From JBCCSZ01 sp039199225 (GTDB taxonomy: Bacteria > Bacteroidota > Bacteroidia > Chitinophagales > Saprospiraceae): DNA of 42,363 nt. Positions 1-9,226 of this stretch are shown in pieces. The stretch covers positions 1 through 42,363 of the forward strand of contig JBCCSZ010000014.1 in assembly GCA_039199225.1 (NCBI GenBank), written 5' to 3'. The notes beneath the pieces were generated by a model. The model searched no databases, was not told the origin of the DNA, and saw only the letters and a program-made list of their open reading frames with translations. A program made the translations under genes and the position numbers. The stretch's first letter is position 1, and each line of letters starts with the position of its first letter.

Positions 1-4
1 AAAG

Positions 5-42
5 CAAAAGGCAATTTCCCGAATGCAGGAAATTGCCTTTTG
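5..42. terminator. Perfect 15-bp hairpin terminator
   Basis: Positions 5-19 and 28-42 are perfect reverse complements around an 8-nt loop. The arms end in A- and T-rich tracts, so the hairpin can work in both directions. It lies 20 bp past the stop of the leftward hydrolase gene and probably ends the receptor-hydrolase transcript. Confidence 0.8.
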
Positions 43-62
43 TTCTAAGAACGGCCTGAAGC

Positions 63-1601
63 TTATTGCTGACTTACGACCAGCTTTTTACTAACAATAC
101 CATCTTCAAATCGCACGACCACGGTGTAAAATCCAGGAGAAAGCTCCATTTGATCTTTTTGATAGATCGCTTGGTCGACTATTTGTTGCTCCACTAATTT
201 GCCATCTACAGAAAAGAAAGAAACTTCCTGGATGGTCCGTCCATAGTTGGCTTCCAAACGGATGTTGCCATAGGTCGGGTTGGGAGACATGGTAACGATT
301 TTTTCATCCAGCAACAACTCTCGAGTGCTGGTGATACTTGGACAATCCAATCCAAAAGTCAAACAAGCCCGTACACCAAAGTAGCCCGCCATCGTATCGA
401 TTTGGGAAATGGCCTGCGCTCGATTGGCGCCAGGCAGCACATCGAAGGAATCATCATTGGCCGGACAGTTTACTTCATCCCAATGAACCCAGGGATATTC
501 ATTGTCCGGATCACCATACAAAGGCAGCCAACCCTCTACAGCTCCGAAGCTAGGGTCTGCCTTTTGGGCTGCTGTGAATGGGTCGGTAAAGCCCGCATTG
601 ATCCAAGCGTCGTTGACGCCTAGATTGACGGCATCTTCAATCAATCCCTTGGACAATTGCACAAAAGCAACTACCTCGCCCGTGGTCGGCAATTGGATGG
701 GACCGTTTGGTACTTGGGTAACCACACTGCGAGGATTTCCAAACATAATCATTGGAGGCTCTCCAACGTCTACAATGCCAGAATCCAAAGAAATCGCCGA
801 CCCAAGTGCTGCTAGCTGAAAGTCAGAAGAGTAATTGGGGGTATTGATATAGTTTGTTGTATCTCCAAGTGCATTGGTTCCAATGACGGTACCATCGATG
901 TTACCCACCTCCATCTCATTGAAAGTATTAAATATATTCCCCATTTCATCCGTCACAAAGAAAGTTGGACTCTGAACCTCTTCCAGCTCATTGATGTAAG
1001 CGGCGAATCCAGAATACGTGCCAGCACTTGAGGAAGTACCCCAGATGGCGAAGCGCTCCGGGTGGATGTTGTAAGTGTTGCCGTCTTCTTCGATGTCTTT
1101 GCGGAGGAAACGTACGCATGCGCGAAAATCCTGCTGGGCTCTTACGGATGCGTCTACCAATCCATCCAAGAAGGCATCCTGGGTTGATGCCAGTGGGTTC
1201 CAGCCCAGGCGGTAGTTAGGTGCGACGGCCACGTAGCCCATTCGAGCGAGTTTGCGAGCGGTTGTCACGGTAACTGAATCTGTCTTGTCGCCCCAACAAG
1301 CGTTGTTAGCCAGGCGGGGTAGGGCATCCCCTCCATGTACCACCAACACCATCGGACGATTGGTCTCCATATCTTCGGTTGGGTCGGGCTCATAAACATC
1401 CATGAACAAAGGTTCTGGAATAAATTCGTCAACGTTGGGGTCGAACAGTAGTGCCAAAATGGTGGCGTTGGTAGCGTATTGAACGTTTTCCGTCAATTTG
1501 ATCTGATCATCTGTAAAGACTTCTGAAACATATCTTTCCTGTGCAAAAGCAGCTGAAATCAAGCAGAAGGTAAAGAACAGCAATGTAAAAAGTCGTTTCA
1601 T
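63..1601 (-). CDS. Secreted alpha/beta hydrolase (carboxylesterase-like) with T9SS C-terminal domain
   Basis: 512 aa. Residues 1-21 form a signal peptide ending AFAQ. An oxyanion-hole HGG motif is at 89-91 and a nucleophile-elbow-like segment GTSSSAG at 188-194, so an esterase or lipase fold is likely. The elbow is not a clean GxSxG: it reads as an expanded version with three serines. The last ~80 residues carry the pattern of a type A T9SS sorting domain (a PNPTYG motif, then Gly-Phe-Tyr and a basic KKLVV end), so the product is probably exported through the outer membrane and anchored or released. It starts 39 bp downstream of the TonB-dependent receptor gene on the same strand, so the two are probably co-transcribed and may act on one substrate, which the sequence does not reveal. 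Confidence 0.75.
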   Translation of the reverse strand: MKRLFTLLFFTFCLISAAFAQERYVSEVFTDDQIKLTENVQYATNATILALLFDPNVDEFIPEPLFMDVYEPDPTEDMETNRPMVLVVHGGDALPRLANNACWGDKTDSVTVTTARKLARMGYVAVAPNYRLGWNPLASTQDAFLDGLVDASVRAQQDFRACVRFLRKDIEEDGNTYNIHPERFAIWGTSSSAGTYSGFAAYINELEEVQSPTFFVTDEMGNIFNTFNEMEVGNIDGTVIGTNALGDTTNYINTPNYSSDFQLAALGSAISLDSGIVDVGEPPMIMFGNPRSVVTQVPNGPIQLPTTGEVVAFVQLSKGLIEDAVNLGVNDAWINAGFTDPFTAAQKADPSFGAVEGWLPLYGDPDNEYPWVHWDEVNCPANDDSFDVLPGANRAQAISQIDTMAGYFGVRACLTFGLDCPSITSTRELLLDEKIVTMSPNPTYGNIRLEANYGRTIQEVSFFSVDGKLVEQQIVDQAIYQKDQMELSPGFYTVVVRFEDGIVSKKLVVSQQ

Positions 1602-1640
1602 AAGTAAATTATTGCGGGTGATTGAATTGGATTTTAAAAG

Positions 1641-4439
1641 TTATTTTTTGTTGAATTCGTAATTCAGTTTGATGTAGGCCAAACGACCAATCAAAGGGCC
1701 ACCGACGGTTTCGAAGTGTAGGTTTTCCAGTATGTTGGAGGCGCCAATCTTCAGGGTGGTGTGCAGTCGCTTGAACTCGTAATTGACCTGTACGTCCAGC
1801 AAATCGTAACGGGGTACAATGCCGGTAAACTGCGGGGAACCCTCAAACAAAAAGCCATCGATCCATTTGTAGTTGATGTTGAAGCCAAAATTATCGGATT
1901 GAAGGCCGCCCAAGCTGATGGGAACATTTCTGCCCGAAAAGCTCAGATTGAACTTGTGCTCGGGCGTATTGAAGGCCGGAATGATTTCGTCGTCGGTTTC
2001 TGTGTTGAGCTTACTCCAAGTATAATTCCCGGAGAGTTGGTAGACCTTTCCAAAGTAGTAATTTAAGCCAATGGCAAAACCTTGAGTGGTTACTTGGCTG
2101 GCCGCATTGGCCGATGCTCTTAATACCTCCACATCGGAAGGCAGCCCCAGCTCGTTGAAGTCAACATTTAATCCGACGCGGAAGCCAAGAAATTGATCGT
2201 ATATGTTGTAGTAGTAACTGGCATCTAAATAGAGGTTGTTGAAGATGGTCCGATAACCGATCTCGAAGGTTCGGACCTTTTCCGGCTGAATCGGGTCCAC
2301 GTTGAAGTAGTTTAGGCGGTCGACGTCTAGGTCCTTGCCATAATCTTCGAAGGATTCTATGGTTAGGAGACTGTCAAAACCATTGACGCTTCCCGCGAAG
2401 ATGGCCGGTCCGACGTCGAGCCAAAAATATTGGTCGGGCAGCGTCGGGTTGCGGGCAGCAGAAGAAAACGACAGGCGCAAGTAGTTGTTCTCTGCAGGTT
2501 TGTAGACAATGGAGGCGGCAGGTGTACTGATCCAGTCGAAGTTTTCATTTTTATCCACCCGACCAGTCAGCGAAAGCGTCAGTTGATCGTCGAAGAATTT
2601 CTTTTCGATGCCCGCATAGATGCCAAATTCCTGGTTGGTAATGGTGATGTTGGCAGCTGTATCGGCAAAAATGGTTCCCCTGGTATCTGGTGTGTAGAGG
2701 CGATAGCTGCCTCCTACCGTGATTTTTTCTGCGAAGGAAGGCGTGAAGATGTATTCTCCCAAGACGTGGTAAACCTCAGAGTTGGTAAAAAACTTGGAGC
2801 CGCCTTCGGAGGTCAGGGTGGTGGTGATGCGATCGAATTCCTGCTGAAACTCTGGTGTGCCAGGCACGAGGAAGGAGCTGGTCCCCTGTTCTGTGGAGGC
2901 ATTGACGATGGCGGTAGTTTGCCGGTGCCAACTCGCCAGGGAGTCCTGAACCACGGGGTTGGCAAAGAAGGCTTCTCTGGCCTCTTCGTCGTAAAACGGC
3001 TGGCCGTTGATGATTTCCAAGAGCGGATAGCCCATGTTAGCGGCCATTTGCCCGAAGTTGCTCAACCAAGCGTCGGTGTAGAGGCTGGCCCATAATTCGT
3101 TGGACTTGGCGGCTTCATTGAGCTTTTGGGCGGTTGCAAAGGGGTTGTAAGTATCCCCGACGCCATCTGCCGTAACGTAGGCCCGCAGGAAGTATTTGTC
3201 TCTTTTCTTGAATTCCAGCCTGGAAGTAAGGTAGCGCACATCCAGCAAGCGGAAGCGAGCGGAGCCCTGAAAGATGGTACTGCCCTGGCTGAAATTGTTG
3301 GCCCATACCAATTCCGGTGAGTCAGCACCCATTTCGGGCTTGAGCCGCCAGTTTAAAGACATATTGGCCTTGAAATTCTCTGTTTCGTATTCTAGCAACT
3401 CGCTTTCTTTGTAGCCATTGCGGTAAAAAATAGTCATACCCCTGGTCGACCAGGGTGCCACGTTGGTCAAATCGAAAGCACCATCGTATTCATCACCGTG
3501 GATATTGACGGCATCGAAACCGGCGAAGTGCGTGTCCAGCACCCGGGATGAGTCTATGGGCGAAAAGTTATTGGCTTCCCAGTCGTCGGCTGTTAGGTAG
3601 GATAAGTTGACTTTATAGGCGAGGAATTCTTCGCCATTTTTGTTTTTGAAAGCGTCGGCCCACCGGATACCTGTTTCTAGGATGTTTCTTTCTCCTGCCT
3701 TGACATAGCCAGACAGTCCCTTGGAAAAGAAGGGGTCTTTGGAATCCATCTTGATGACGCCATTGAAGGCATTCGGACCGTAGAAAGCCGAGCTGGCGCC
3801 GACGATTAGATCGACACTGCGCAAATCCAGTTCGGAGGACCCGAGAAAATTCCCCAAAGCGAAATTGACACTGGGAGAGGCATTGTCCACCCCGTCGATG
3901 GTTTGGAGAATTCGCACGGGAGCCGTACTGTTGAAGCCCCTCGTATTGACCACCTTGATGCCCAAGCTGGCACTGGTCAGGTCGACGCCCTTCAAGGCGC
4001 CCAGTCCATCGTAAAAATTCTCCGAGGCAGTTTGCTTGATGGCAATAGGGTCGAGTGACTCTACTGTCAAGGCGAAGCTCTTCTTTTTTTCATCGATGCG
4101 TTGCCCTTTGACTTCCACCACATCAGTCAAGATAGCGGCGGAGCTGAGTTTGATGCGAATGTCTTTGTTGTTGTTGTCAACTTGTAGCTCCTGTTCGGCA
4201 TAGCCTGTGTAAGAGAAAACAAGTGTTGTAGGTAGGGAAGGAACTTTGAGCTCGAAGGTGCCATCATAATTGGTAACCGTACCAGAGGTGGTTCCTTTGA
4301 TGATGATGGATGCCCCAATGAGGTCTTCTCCATTGTCTGCATCGGTGATGCGACCCTTCAGAACGGTTTGTGCATGGCTGTTCACGACAAAAGTCAGAAG
4401 CATCAGCCCGCTGAGTAGAGTGGCTTTCAGTATTTCCAT
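1641..4439 (-). CDS. TonB-dependent outer-membrane receptor
   Basis: 932 aa. It has a signal peptide (residues 1-24, ending SHAQ), then a carboxypeptidase-regulatory-like beta-sandwich (about 25-110, starting LKGRITDADNGE), a plug domain (about 115-235, with the NTRGFNST and DGVDNASP segments) and a 22-strand-type barrel to the C-terminus. This is the usual Bacteroidota layout for TonB-powered uptake of large or scarce substrates. No SusD partner follows; the next gene on the strand is a secreted hydrolase, so this is not a classical polysaccharide locus. Substrate unknown. The 279-bp upstream gap shows no convincing TAnnTTTG element on this strand. Confidence 0.88.
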   Translation of the reverse strand: MEILKATLLSGLMLLTFVVNSHAQTVLKGRITDADNGEDLIGASIIIKGTTSGTVTNYDGTFELKVPSLPTTLVFSYTGYAEQELQVDNNNKDIRIKLSSAAILTDVVEVKGQRIDEKKKSFALTVESLDPIAIKQTASENFYDGLGALKGVDLTSASLGIKVVNTRGFNSTAPVRILQTIDGVDNASPSVNFALGNFLGSSELDLRSVDLIVGASSAFYGPNAFNGVIKMDSKDPFFSKGLSGYVKAGERNILETGIRWADAFKNKNGEEFLAYKVNLSYLTADDWEANNFSPIDSSRVLDTHFAGFDAVNIHGDEYDGAFDLTNVAPWSTRGMTIFYRNGYKESELLEYETENFKANMSLNWRLKPEMGADSPELVWANNFSQGSTIFQGSARFRLLDVRYLTSRLEFKKRDKYFLRAYVTADGVGDTYNPFATAQKLNEAAKSNELWASLYTDAWLSNFGQMAANMGYPLLEIINGQPFYDEEAREAFFANPVVQDSLASWHRQTTAIVNASTEQGTSSFLVPGTPEFQQEFDRITTTLTSEGGSKFFTNSEVYHVLGEYIFTPSFAEKITVGGSYRLYTPDTRGTIFADTAANITITNQEFGIYAGIEKKFFDDQLTLSLTGRVDKNENFDWISTPAASIVYKPAENNYLRLSFSSAARNPTLPDQYFWLDVGPAIFAGSVNGFDSLLTIESFEDYGKDLDVDRLNYFNVDPIQPEKVRTFEIGYRTIFNNLYLDASYYYNIYDQFLGFRVGLNVDFNELGLPSDVEVLRASANAASQVTTQGFAIGLNYYFGKVYQLSGNYTWSKLNTETDDEIIPAFNTPEHKFNLSFSGRNVPISLGGLQSDNFGFNINYKWIDGFLFEGSPQFTGIVPRYDLLDVQVNYEFKRLHTTLKIGASNILENLHFETVGGPLIGRLAYIKLNYEFNKK

Positions 4440-4718
4440 TTGTTATGTCCGATCGATCTCAGTACCATCGCAACGAAGCGATCTACTTTGGGCTAGCTTA
4501 TGTGGGGGTTAACGACCTAATTCGTTTTGAGTGGTACTCTTTTAACACGATATATTGTCATTACCAAGGTATGTTTTTACTGATTGTTTACCAAAAAGAT
4601 AAGAGATAATTCTGCTGATCTGTAGTGATCCGTGCTAATTTTAGGAGTAATGGGCTTTTTGTAGAATTTATATCTGAATACCAAATAGCTGATTTAGTCA
4701 CATTCAGAATGTAGCGAC
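4440..4718. other. Intergenic gap, nothing recognised
   Basis: 279 bp between two leftward genes. It must hold the receptor promoter and the 3' end of the TPR-gene transcript. I see no open frame worth calling, no strong hairpin and no exact TAnnTTTG element on the minus strand. Confidence 0.4.
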
Positions 4719-5048
4719 TCAGTCTTCCAGCATATCCTCCAATTCCATCTTGGCACCCATCAGTTCGCTTTTTGCATGTTGATCGCCTACCTTCCGAGCC
4801 ACTTCGATGCCTTTTTCAAAAGTGGTCATAGCTGTGTCGGTCTGTTGTAATTTTTGGTAAAGCTTTCCGAGGTGGTAGTATGCACCCACATAATCGGGGT
4901 CCTTGTCCAGTAGCTCCCGATAGCTTTCGAGGGCCTGCTGGTTTTCTCCCATTTTTTCATATTCTTTTGCCAGCGCATAGCGCAAGAAGGAATCCTCCGG
5001 ATTGTTTTCCAGGAACTGAAGCAGTTGTTGAAGGCGTTGGTTGGACAT
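4719..5048 (-). CDS. Small TPR-repeat protein
   Basis: 109 aa, with no signal peptide or membrane segment. It carries two tetratricopeptide repeats (about residues 17-50 and 51-84), seen as the spaced A-Y-G/A pattern in ALAKEYEKMG and AYYHLGKLYQK, followed by a charged helix. TPRs are protein-protein docking scaffolds; the partner cannot be deduced. It is a single gene, divergent from etfB across a 297-bp gap. Short cytoplasmic TPR proteins of this size are common in Bacteroidota. Confidence 0.75.
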   Translation of the reverse strand: MSNQRLQQLLQFLENNPEDSFLRYALAKEYEKMGENQQALESYRELLDKDPDYVGAYYHLGKLYQKLQQTDTAMTTFEKGIEVARKVGDQHAKSELMGAKMELEDMLED

Positions 5049-5295
5049 TTTTATTTGGTTTGACCTGCAGAAAATGAGTTCTGATCAGCTAAACAGAATC
5101 AAATTGTAGAATACAAAAGAATTCAGCCTGTCATCTTTTTGTCAAGAATATCCGATGATCCTGTCTTATTTGGCTAATTGTTTGTTTTATATAAGTAATT
5201 GTTACTTTTAAATATTTGATAATCATTTGGTTAGGCTTGTAAAATGTCATTTAGCGAAAATTCGCTAAAACCACTCATTTGTGTCGAAAAACCCC

Positions 5296-5303
5296 TATAT
5301 TTG
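5296..5303 (+). promoter_or_regulatory. Bacteroidota -7 element (TATATTTG) upstream of etfB
   Basis: TATATTTG matches the Bacteroidota TAnnTTTG element exactly and lies 42 bp before the etfB start. The nearest TTTG that could act as the -33 element (5278-5281) is only 14 bp away, shorter than the usual 19-21, so the upstream half is weak. The predicted start near 5308 gives a leader of about 40 nt. Confidence 0.5.
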
Positions 5304-5345
5304 ATGTTGAATTTAAAGAATACAAATTAAACTTATTAGCTAGAT

Positions 5346-6086
5346 ATGAAGATATTAGTTTGCGCTAGCAAAACGCCCGAAACCACATCCAAAATCGCCT
5401 TCAATGGTGATGGTACTGCCTTTGAAACGGCAGGTGTACAATACATTATGAATCCCTACGACGAATGGTACGCCCTGGTCAGAGCCATCGAGTTGAAAGA
5501 AAAACAAGGCGGCTCCGTTACCATTGTCAATGTTGGACCGGCTGCCAACGATACGGTCATTCGCAAGGGACTGGCCATTGGTGCCGATAATGCGGTTCGC
5601 ATCAACTCAGAAGCGACCAGTGCCTTATTTGTTGCCAAGCAGATAGCGGAATATGCCAAAGCTGAGAATTTTGACTTGGTTTTTCTTGGAAAAGAGTCCA
5701 TCGACTACAATGGTTCTGAGGTAGGAGCCATGGTGGCAGAATTGCTGGATATGCCTTTCATTTCATACGTCAATAATTTGGAAGTTGAAGGTGGCAAAGG
5801 AACCGTCAGTCGCGAGATCGAGGGCGGAACAGAAATTCTTGAAGTTGACTTGCCAATGGTGCTGAGTGCTGCTAAAGGTTTGGCCGAGCAGCGCATTCCC
5901 AATATGCGAGGCATCATGATGGCAAAGCGCAAGCCACTAAAAGTAGTCGAGCCTGTAGCCTTTGACGATCCGGTAGCGGTTGTTCAATACACCTTACCAG
6001 ATGCTAAGCAAGCCGTTAAGATGCTTGATCCAGAGAATATGGATGAGTTGGTACGCTTGCTTCACGAGGAGGCCAAAGTACTCTAG
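5346..6086 (+). CDS. etfB: Electron transfer flavoprotein, beta subunit
   Basis: 246 aa, full length for the family. The start MKILVCASKTPETTSKI, the conserved central LGKESIDYNGSEVGAMVAELL segment and the late PMVLSAAKGLAEQRIPNMRGIMMAKRKPL segment (the ETF beta signature region) identify it. With EtfA it forms the soluble FAD/AMP heterodimer that collects electrons from acyl-CoA and similar dehydrogenases and passes them to the quinone pool. etfA follows 58 bp downstream on the same strand; an ETF:quinone oxidoreductase is not in this window. An exact -7 element lies 42 bp upstream. Confidence 0.93.
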   Translation: MKILVCASKTPETTSKIAFNGDGTAFETAGVQYIMNPYDEWYALVRAIELKEKQGGSVTIVNVGPAANDTVIRKGLAIGADNAVRINSEATSALFVAKQIAEYAKAENFDLVFLGKESIDYNGSEVGAMVAELLDMPFISYVNNLEVEGGKGTVSREIEGGTEILEVDLPMVLSAAKGLAEQRIPNMRGIMMAKRKPLKVVEPVAFDDPVAVVQYTLPDAKQAVKMLDPENMDELVRLLHEEAKVL

Positions 6087-6144
6087 GGTGGATCACGCTC
6101 ATATTTTAATCCTATTTGCGAATTAATTTAAAGTTCAATATAAA

Positions 6145-7104
6145 ATGGTATTAGTTTTTGCAGAAAGCCAAAATGGCAATTTCAAAAAAGGAGCCTTCGA
6201 AGCGGTGACTTATGCCGCTAAAGCAGCCAAATTGATGGGAACGGAATGTGCAGTACTCACATTGGGTGAGGCAAAAGACGCAGGGCAGTTGGGAAAGTAT
6301 GGTGCATCCAAAGTCATCAATGTTACAGGCGAAGGTTTAAAACAGCTCGATAGCCAGGTAAGCACCGCAGCCATTGCTGGGGTGGCCAATCAGATAGGTG
6401 CAGATTTGATCATCCTCAGCCACTCTTCTACGGGTAAAACCATCCACGGTAGGCTGGCTGCCAAATTGGGCGCTGGTTCTGTTACCGGTGTGAATGCGTT
6501 GCCAGACGTGAGCAATGGATTCCGGGTGAAGAAAAATGTCTTTTCCGGGAAAGCCATCGCCGAATTTGAAATCAAAACAGCTCAAAAGGTATTGACCCTA
6601 ATGGGAAATTCTCTTCAGCCAGAAGAATTGGGTGCTGCCGTAGAGGTAGAGAGCATGAGTGTGGAATTGCCAGCGCCAAGAGTCACTATCAAAGAGGTTT
6701 CTCGCATTGAAGGAACTGTTCCACTGCCAGAAGCCGAATTGGTTGTTTCTGCAGGTCGGGGGCTGAAAGGTCCTGAGAATTGGGGTATTGTAGAGGAATT
6801 GGCCACTACGATTGGTGCCACGACGGCTTGTTCTCGTCCGGTAGCTGATGCCGATTGGCGTCCGCATCACGAACACGTTGGTCAGACAGGGGTTGCCATC
6901 CGCCCTAATTTGTACATTGCCATTGGTATCTCGGGAGCCATCCAGCACCTGGCAGGCGTCAACCGCTCTAAGGTGATTGTCGTGGTCAACAAAGACCCGG
7001 AGGCACCCTTCTTCAAAGCAGCAGATTATGGCATTTGTGCCGATTTGTTCGATGTTATTCCTCGCTTGACAGAAGCGGTCAAGAAGTTTAAGAATCAGAA
7101 CTAA
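6145..7104 (+). CDS. etfA: Electron transfer flavoprotein, alpha subunit
   Basis: 319 aa. The N-terminal half (1-185) is the ETF alpha/beta fold shared with EtfB. The C-terminal half (about 190-319) is the FAD-binding domain, with the typical SAGRGLKGPENW, CSRPVADADW, HVGQTG and IGISGAIQHLAG segments, so the cofactor site looks intact. It is the second gene of the etfBA unit, which ends in a strong hairpin 36 bp after the stop. Its role is electron transfer from flavin dehydrogenases to the respiratory chain. Confidence 0.94.
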   Translation: MVLVFAESQNGNFKKGAFEAVTYAAKAAKLMGTECAVLTLGEAKDAGQLGKYGASKVINVTGEGLKQLDSQVSTAAIAGVANQIGADLIILSHSSTGKTIHGRLAAKLGAGSVTGVNALPDVSNGFRVKKNVFSGKAIAEFEIKTAQKVLTLMGNSLQPEELGAAVEVESMSVELPAPRVTIKEVSRIEGTVPLPEAELVVSAGRGLKGPENWGIVEELATTIGATTACSRPVADADWRPHHEHVGQTGVAIRPNLYIAIGISGAIQHLAGVNRSKVIVVVNKDPEAPFFKAADYGICADLFDVIPRLTEAVKKFKNQN

Positions 7105-7139
7105 TTCAGGTCACTCATTGACCGGATCGATAAAGGTAT

Positions 7140-7190
7140 CAGGAGTTGAACCGGAATGAAAAATCGGTTCGACTCCTGTTTGATTTTATG
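7140..7190 (+). terminator. Rho-independent terminator after etfA
   Basis: A 14-bp stem (7140-7153 with 7165-7178, one G-U pair) encloses an 11-nt loop and is followed by a T-rich run. It ends the etfBA transcript. The T-run overlaps the -33 box of the next promoter. Confidence 0.85.
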
Positions 7191-7209
7191 TAGACAATTG
7201 TTACTTTTG
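7179..7209 (+). promoter_or_regulatory. Bacteroidota sigma-ABfr-type promoter, full consensus
   Basis: TTTG at 7179-7182, a 19-bp spacer, then TACTTTTG at 7202-7209: both boxes match TTTG-N19..21-TAnnTTTG exactly. The predicted start is near 7214. The next gene begins at 7540, so this implies a leader of about 325 nt or a separate non-coding RNA. Confidence 0.65.
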
Positions 7210-7539
7210 TGCGCTCGCGGCAAAAGGCTGTTCGAGATTATGGCAGCCCAGCTTGTGATGAACGGAAAGATTTAAGGAAGATTTTGAAATAAACCACAGG
7301 TTTTGTATCAAATATTAGAGTCAAATACTTTCCAATGAAAGAATCGCAACTTGAATTGTTGTATTATTGTTGTAAATTACGCGTTTTGTATCAAGATTTC
7401 CGTTTGTTTTTGTTGGAATTGTTTTAAATTTAGATAGAAGCGGAGGTCAACTCATGGCATAAATTTGGTAATAACACAAACAGGCTTGAAGAGCTGTTGT
7501 TAACCATCACCCCTGATTCAAGTATTTTTGTTCATGAAC
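7210..7539 (+). other. Long leader or possible non-coding RNA upstream of the bifunctional nuclease gene
   Basis: About 330 bp with no credible open frame, downstream of a full-consensus promoter. A second TAnnTTTG match (TAAATTTG, 7460-7467) lacks a properly spaced -33 box but could drive a shorter transcript. No known riboswitch or RNA family was recognised by eye. Confidence 0.4.
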
Positions 7540-8160
7540 ATGAAAAAAATAGAGTTAGATATAGTTGCTTTGTCTCATAGTGTTACCCAATCACACAATT
7601 ATGCTGTTGTGCTTGGCGAGCAGGAAGGGTCAAGGCGCCTACCCATCGTCATTGGCGGCTTTGAGGCGCAAGCCATTGCTGTTGCCATGGAACGCATGAC
7701 CCCAAACCGACCCCTTACCCACGACCTTTTTAAAAATGCTTTGGAAACTTTCAATGTCGAATTGAAAGAGGTGGTTATCAATAATCTGCTGGATGGTATC
7801 TTCTACGCCCGGCTGATCTGTGTTCGGGATGGCGAAGTTTACGAAATTGATTCTCGTACTTCCGATGCTTTGGCCATGGCCGTTCGATTCAACTGTCCTA
7901 TTTATACCTACGAATTCATCTTGGATGCCGCTGGTGTTATCTTGGAAGAACCCGACGAAGATGGTGGTGACGGCAACAAAGAAAAAGCCACTGCCCGCAG
8001 CAAGGCTTCTCAGAAAGTCAGCATCGGCAATTCTTCTCTTGGCAGCCTTTCTGTAGACGATCTCAACAAAATGCTGGACGAAGTACTGGCGGATGAAGAC
8101 TACGAAAAGGCCGCTCAAATCCGGGACGAACTCAAACGCCGTAAAGAGGCTGGTAGTTAA
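7540..8160 (+). CDS. Bifunctional nuclease family protein (DUF151) with UVR motif
   Basis: 206 aa from the ATG at 7540, chosen because family members begin MKKIELDI; an ATG at 7534 and a TTG at 7528 are in frame. Residues 1-135 form the bifunctional nuclease (DUF151) domain, with the LPIVIGGFEAQAIAVAMERM and RPLTHDLF core and the DSRTSDALAMAVRF segment. A charged linker follows, then a UvrB/UvrC-like helical hairpin at about 170-204 (LNKMLDEVLADEDYEKAAQI). Nuclease domain plus UVR is the common Bacteroidota form. DNase and RNase activity is reported for plant relatives; the bacterial role is unclear. It converges with the threonine aldolase gene 22 bp away. Confidence 0.85.
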   Translation: MKKIELDIVALSHSVTQSHNYAVVLGEQEGSRRLPIVIGGFEAQAIAVAMERMTPNRPLTHDLFKNALETFNVELKEVVINNLLDGIFYARLICVRDGEVYEIDSRTSDALAMAVRFNCPIYTYEFILDAAGVILEEPDEDGGDGNKEKATARSKASQKVSIGNSSLGSLSVDDLNKMLDEVLADEDYEKAAQIRDELKRRKEAGS

Positions 8161-8182
8161 TTTCCTTGCTTTCCTTCTTTTA

Positions 8183-9226
8183 TTAGGCTGATGCAGCCAA
8201 ACTCTGTGGTACTTGTACCTGCAAAACCTCAATGGTGCGATCGATCATCTCCTGGGAAACATCCAGGTGGGTGACAAAACGTACGGTCTTTGGGCCAAAT
8301 GGGCTGGCCAGCACACCAAACTTTGCAAGCAATTCTAGAAAAGCGGCACTGTCAAGCGTGTCTGCCAGGTCAAATATGACAATGTTGGACCTGACTGGGC
8401 GAACGGTGCTCACATAAGGCTGTTGCTCCAACACCCGACCGAGCTGACGGGCTCTATCGTTGTCCGTTTTCAAGCGATCCCGGTGGTTTTTCAAGGCATA
8501 GATGCCTGCCGCCGCCAAGTAGCCTGCCTGCCGCATACCTCCGCCCATGACCTTCCGGTAGCGCCTTGCCTGGCGAATGAATGCCGCCTTTCCGATCAGC
8601 AATGAACCCACTGGCGCCCCCAGGCCCTTAGACAGACAAATGGAGATGCTGTCAAATGTTTTGCCGATGTCTTGCGTCGACTCGCCGGTCTCCACCAGCG
8701 CATTGAACAGACGTGCACCATCGAGATGCAGCCGAAGCCCTCGTTCCTGGCACAAGTCCCGAATTGGCTGGATTTCGTCCAAGGTATAATAACTTCCACC
8801 ACCCTTGTTGCAGGTATTTTCCAGTACCACCAAGCGACTCACTGGGAGCCAATCGTACAAGGGTTTGATGGCCGCCTCCACCTGCTGGCGAGTGATTTTG
8901 CCATTGGTGCCTGCTATGAGGTTGATGCCGACACCCGAGTTGAAGCTGTAGCCAGCCGTCTCGTACTGATAGACATGAGAGTAATGGTCGCAAATGATTT
9001 CGTCGAGTGGCTGGGTATGCGTTTTGATGGCAATCTGGTTGGTCATGGTGCCAGAAGGGCAGAAGATCGCCGCTTCCTGCGCAAACATATGGGCCGCCAT
9101 TTCTTCCAATTTGTTGATGGTCGGATCGGCGCCAAATACATCGTCACCAACCTCTGCGGACATCATGGCTTGGAGCATTTCTGGGGTTGGCTTGGTAACT
9201 GTATCGCTGATGAGATTGATTTTCAT
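8183..9226 (-). CDS. ltaE: Low-specificity threonine aldolase (PLP-dependent)
   Basis: 347 aa from the ATG at 9226; the longer frame to 9289 adds 21 residues without family resemblance. It is a fold-type I PLP enzyme that cleaves L-threonine or L-allo-threonine to glycine and acetaldehyde. Visible family features are the start MKINLISDTVTKPTPEML, the FCPSGTMTNQ phosphate-binding segment (about 55-64), a ring-stacking His near 84 (HVYQYETAG), Asp169 in LHLDGAR and the PLP lysine Lys200 in CLSKGLGAPVGS. Length is normal for the family. It is a single gene, divergent from the Nudix-type regulator at 9486. Confidence 0.92.
   Translation of the reverse strand: MKINLISDTVTKPTPEMLQAMMSAEVGDDVFGADPTINKLEEMAAHMFAQEAAIFCPSGTMTNQIAIKTHTQPLDEIICDHYSHVYQYETAGYSFNSGVGINLIAGTNGKITRQQVEAAIKPLYDWLPVSRLVVLENTCNKGGGSYYTLDEIQPIRDLCQERGLRLHLDGARLFNALVETGESTQDIGKTFDSISICLSKGLGAPVGSLLIGKAAFIRQARRYRKVMGGGMRQAGYLAAAGIYALKNHRDRLKTDNDRARQLGRVLEQQPYVSTVRPVRSNIVIFDLADTLDSAAFLELLAKFGVLASPFGPKTVRFVTHLDVSQEMIDRTIEVLQVQVPQSLAASA

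Noticed and set aside
2430..3095. 221-codon frame opposite the TonB receptor gene
   Set aside because: Shadow of a strongly coding gene on the other strand; no start context and no family features.
7639..8232. 197-codon frame opposite the bifunctional nuclease gene
   Set aside because: Antisense shadow overlapping two well-identified genes.
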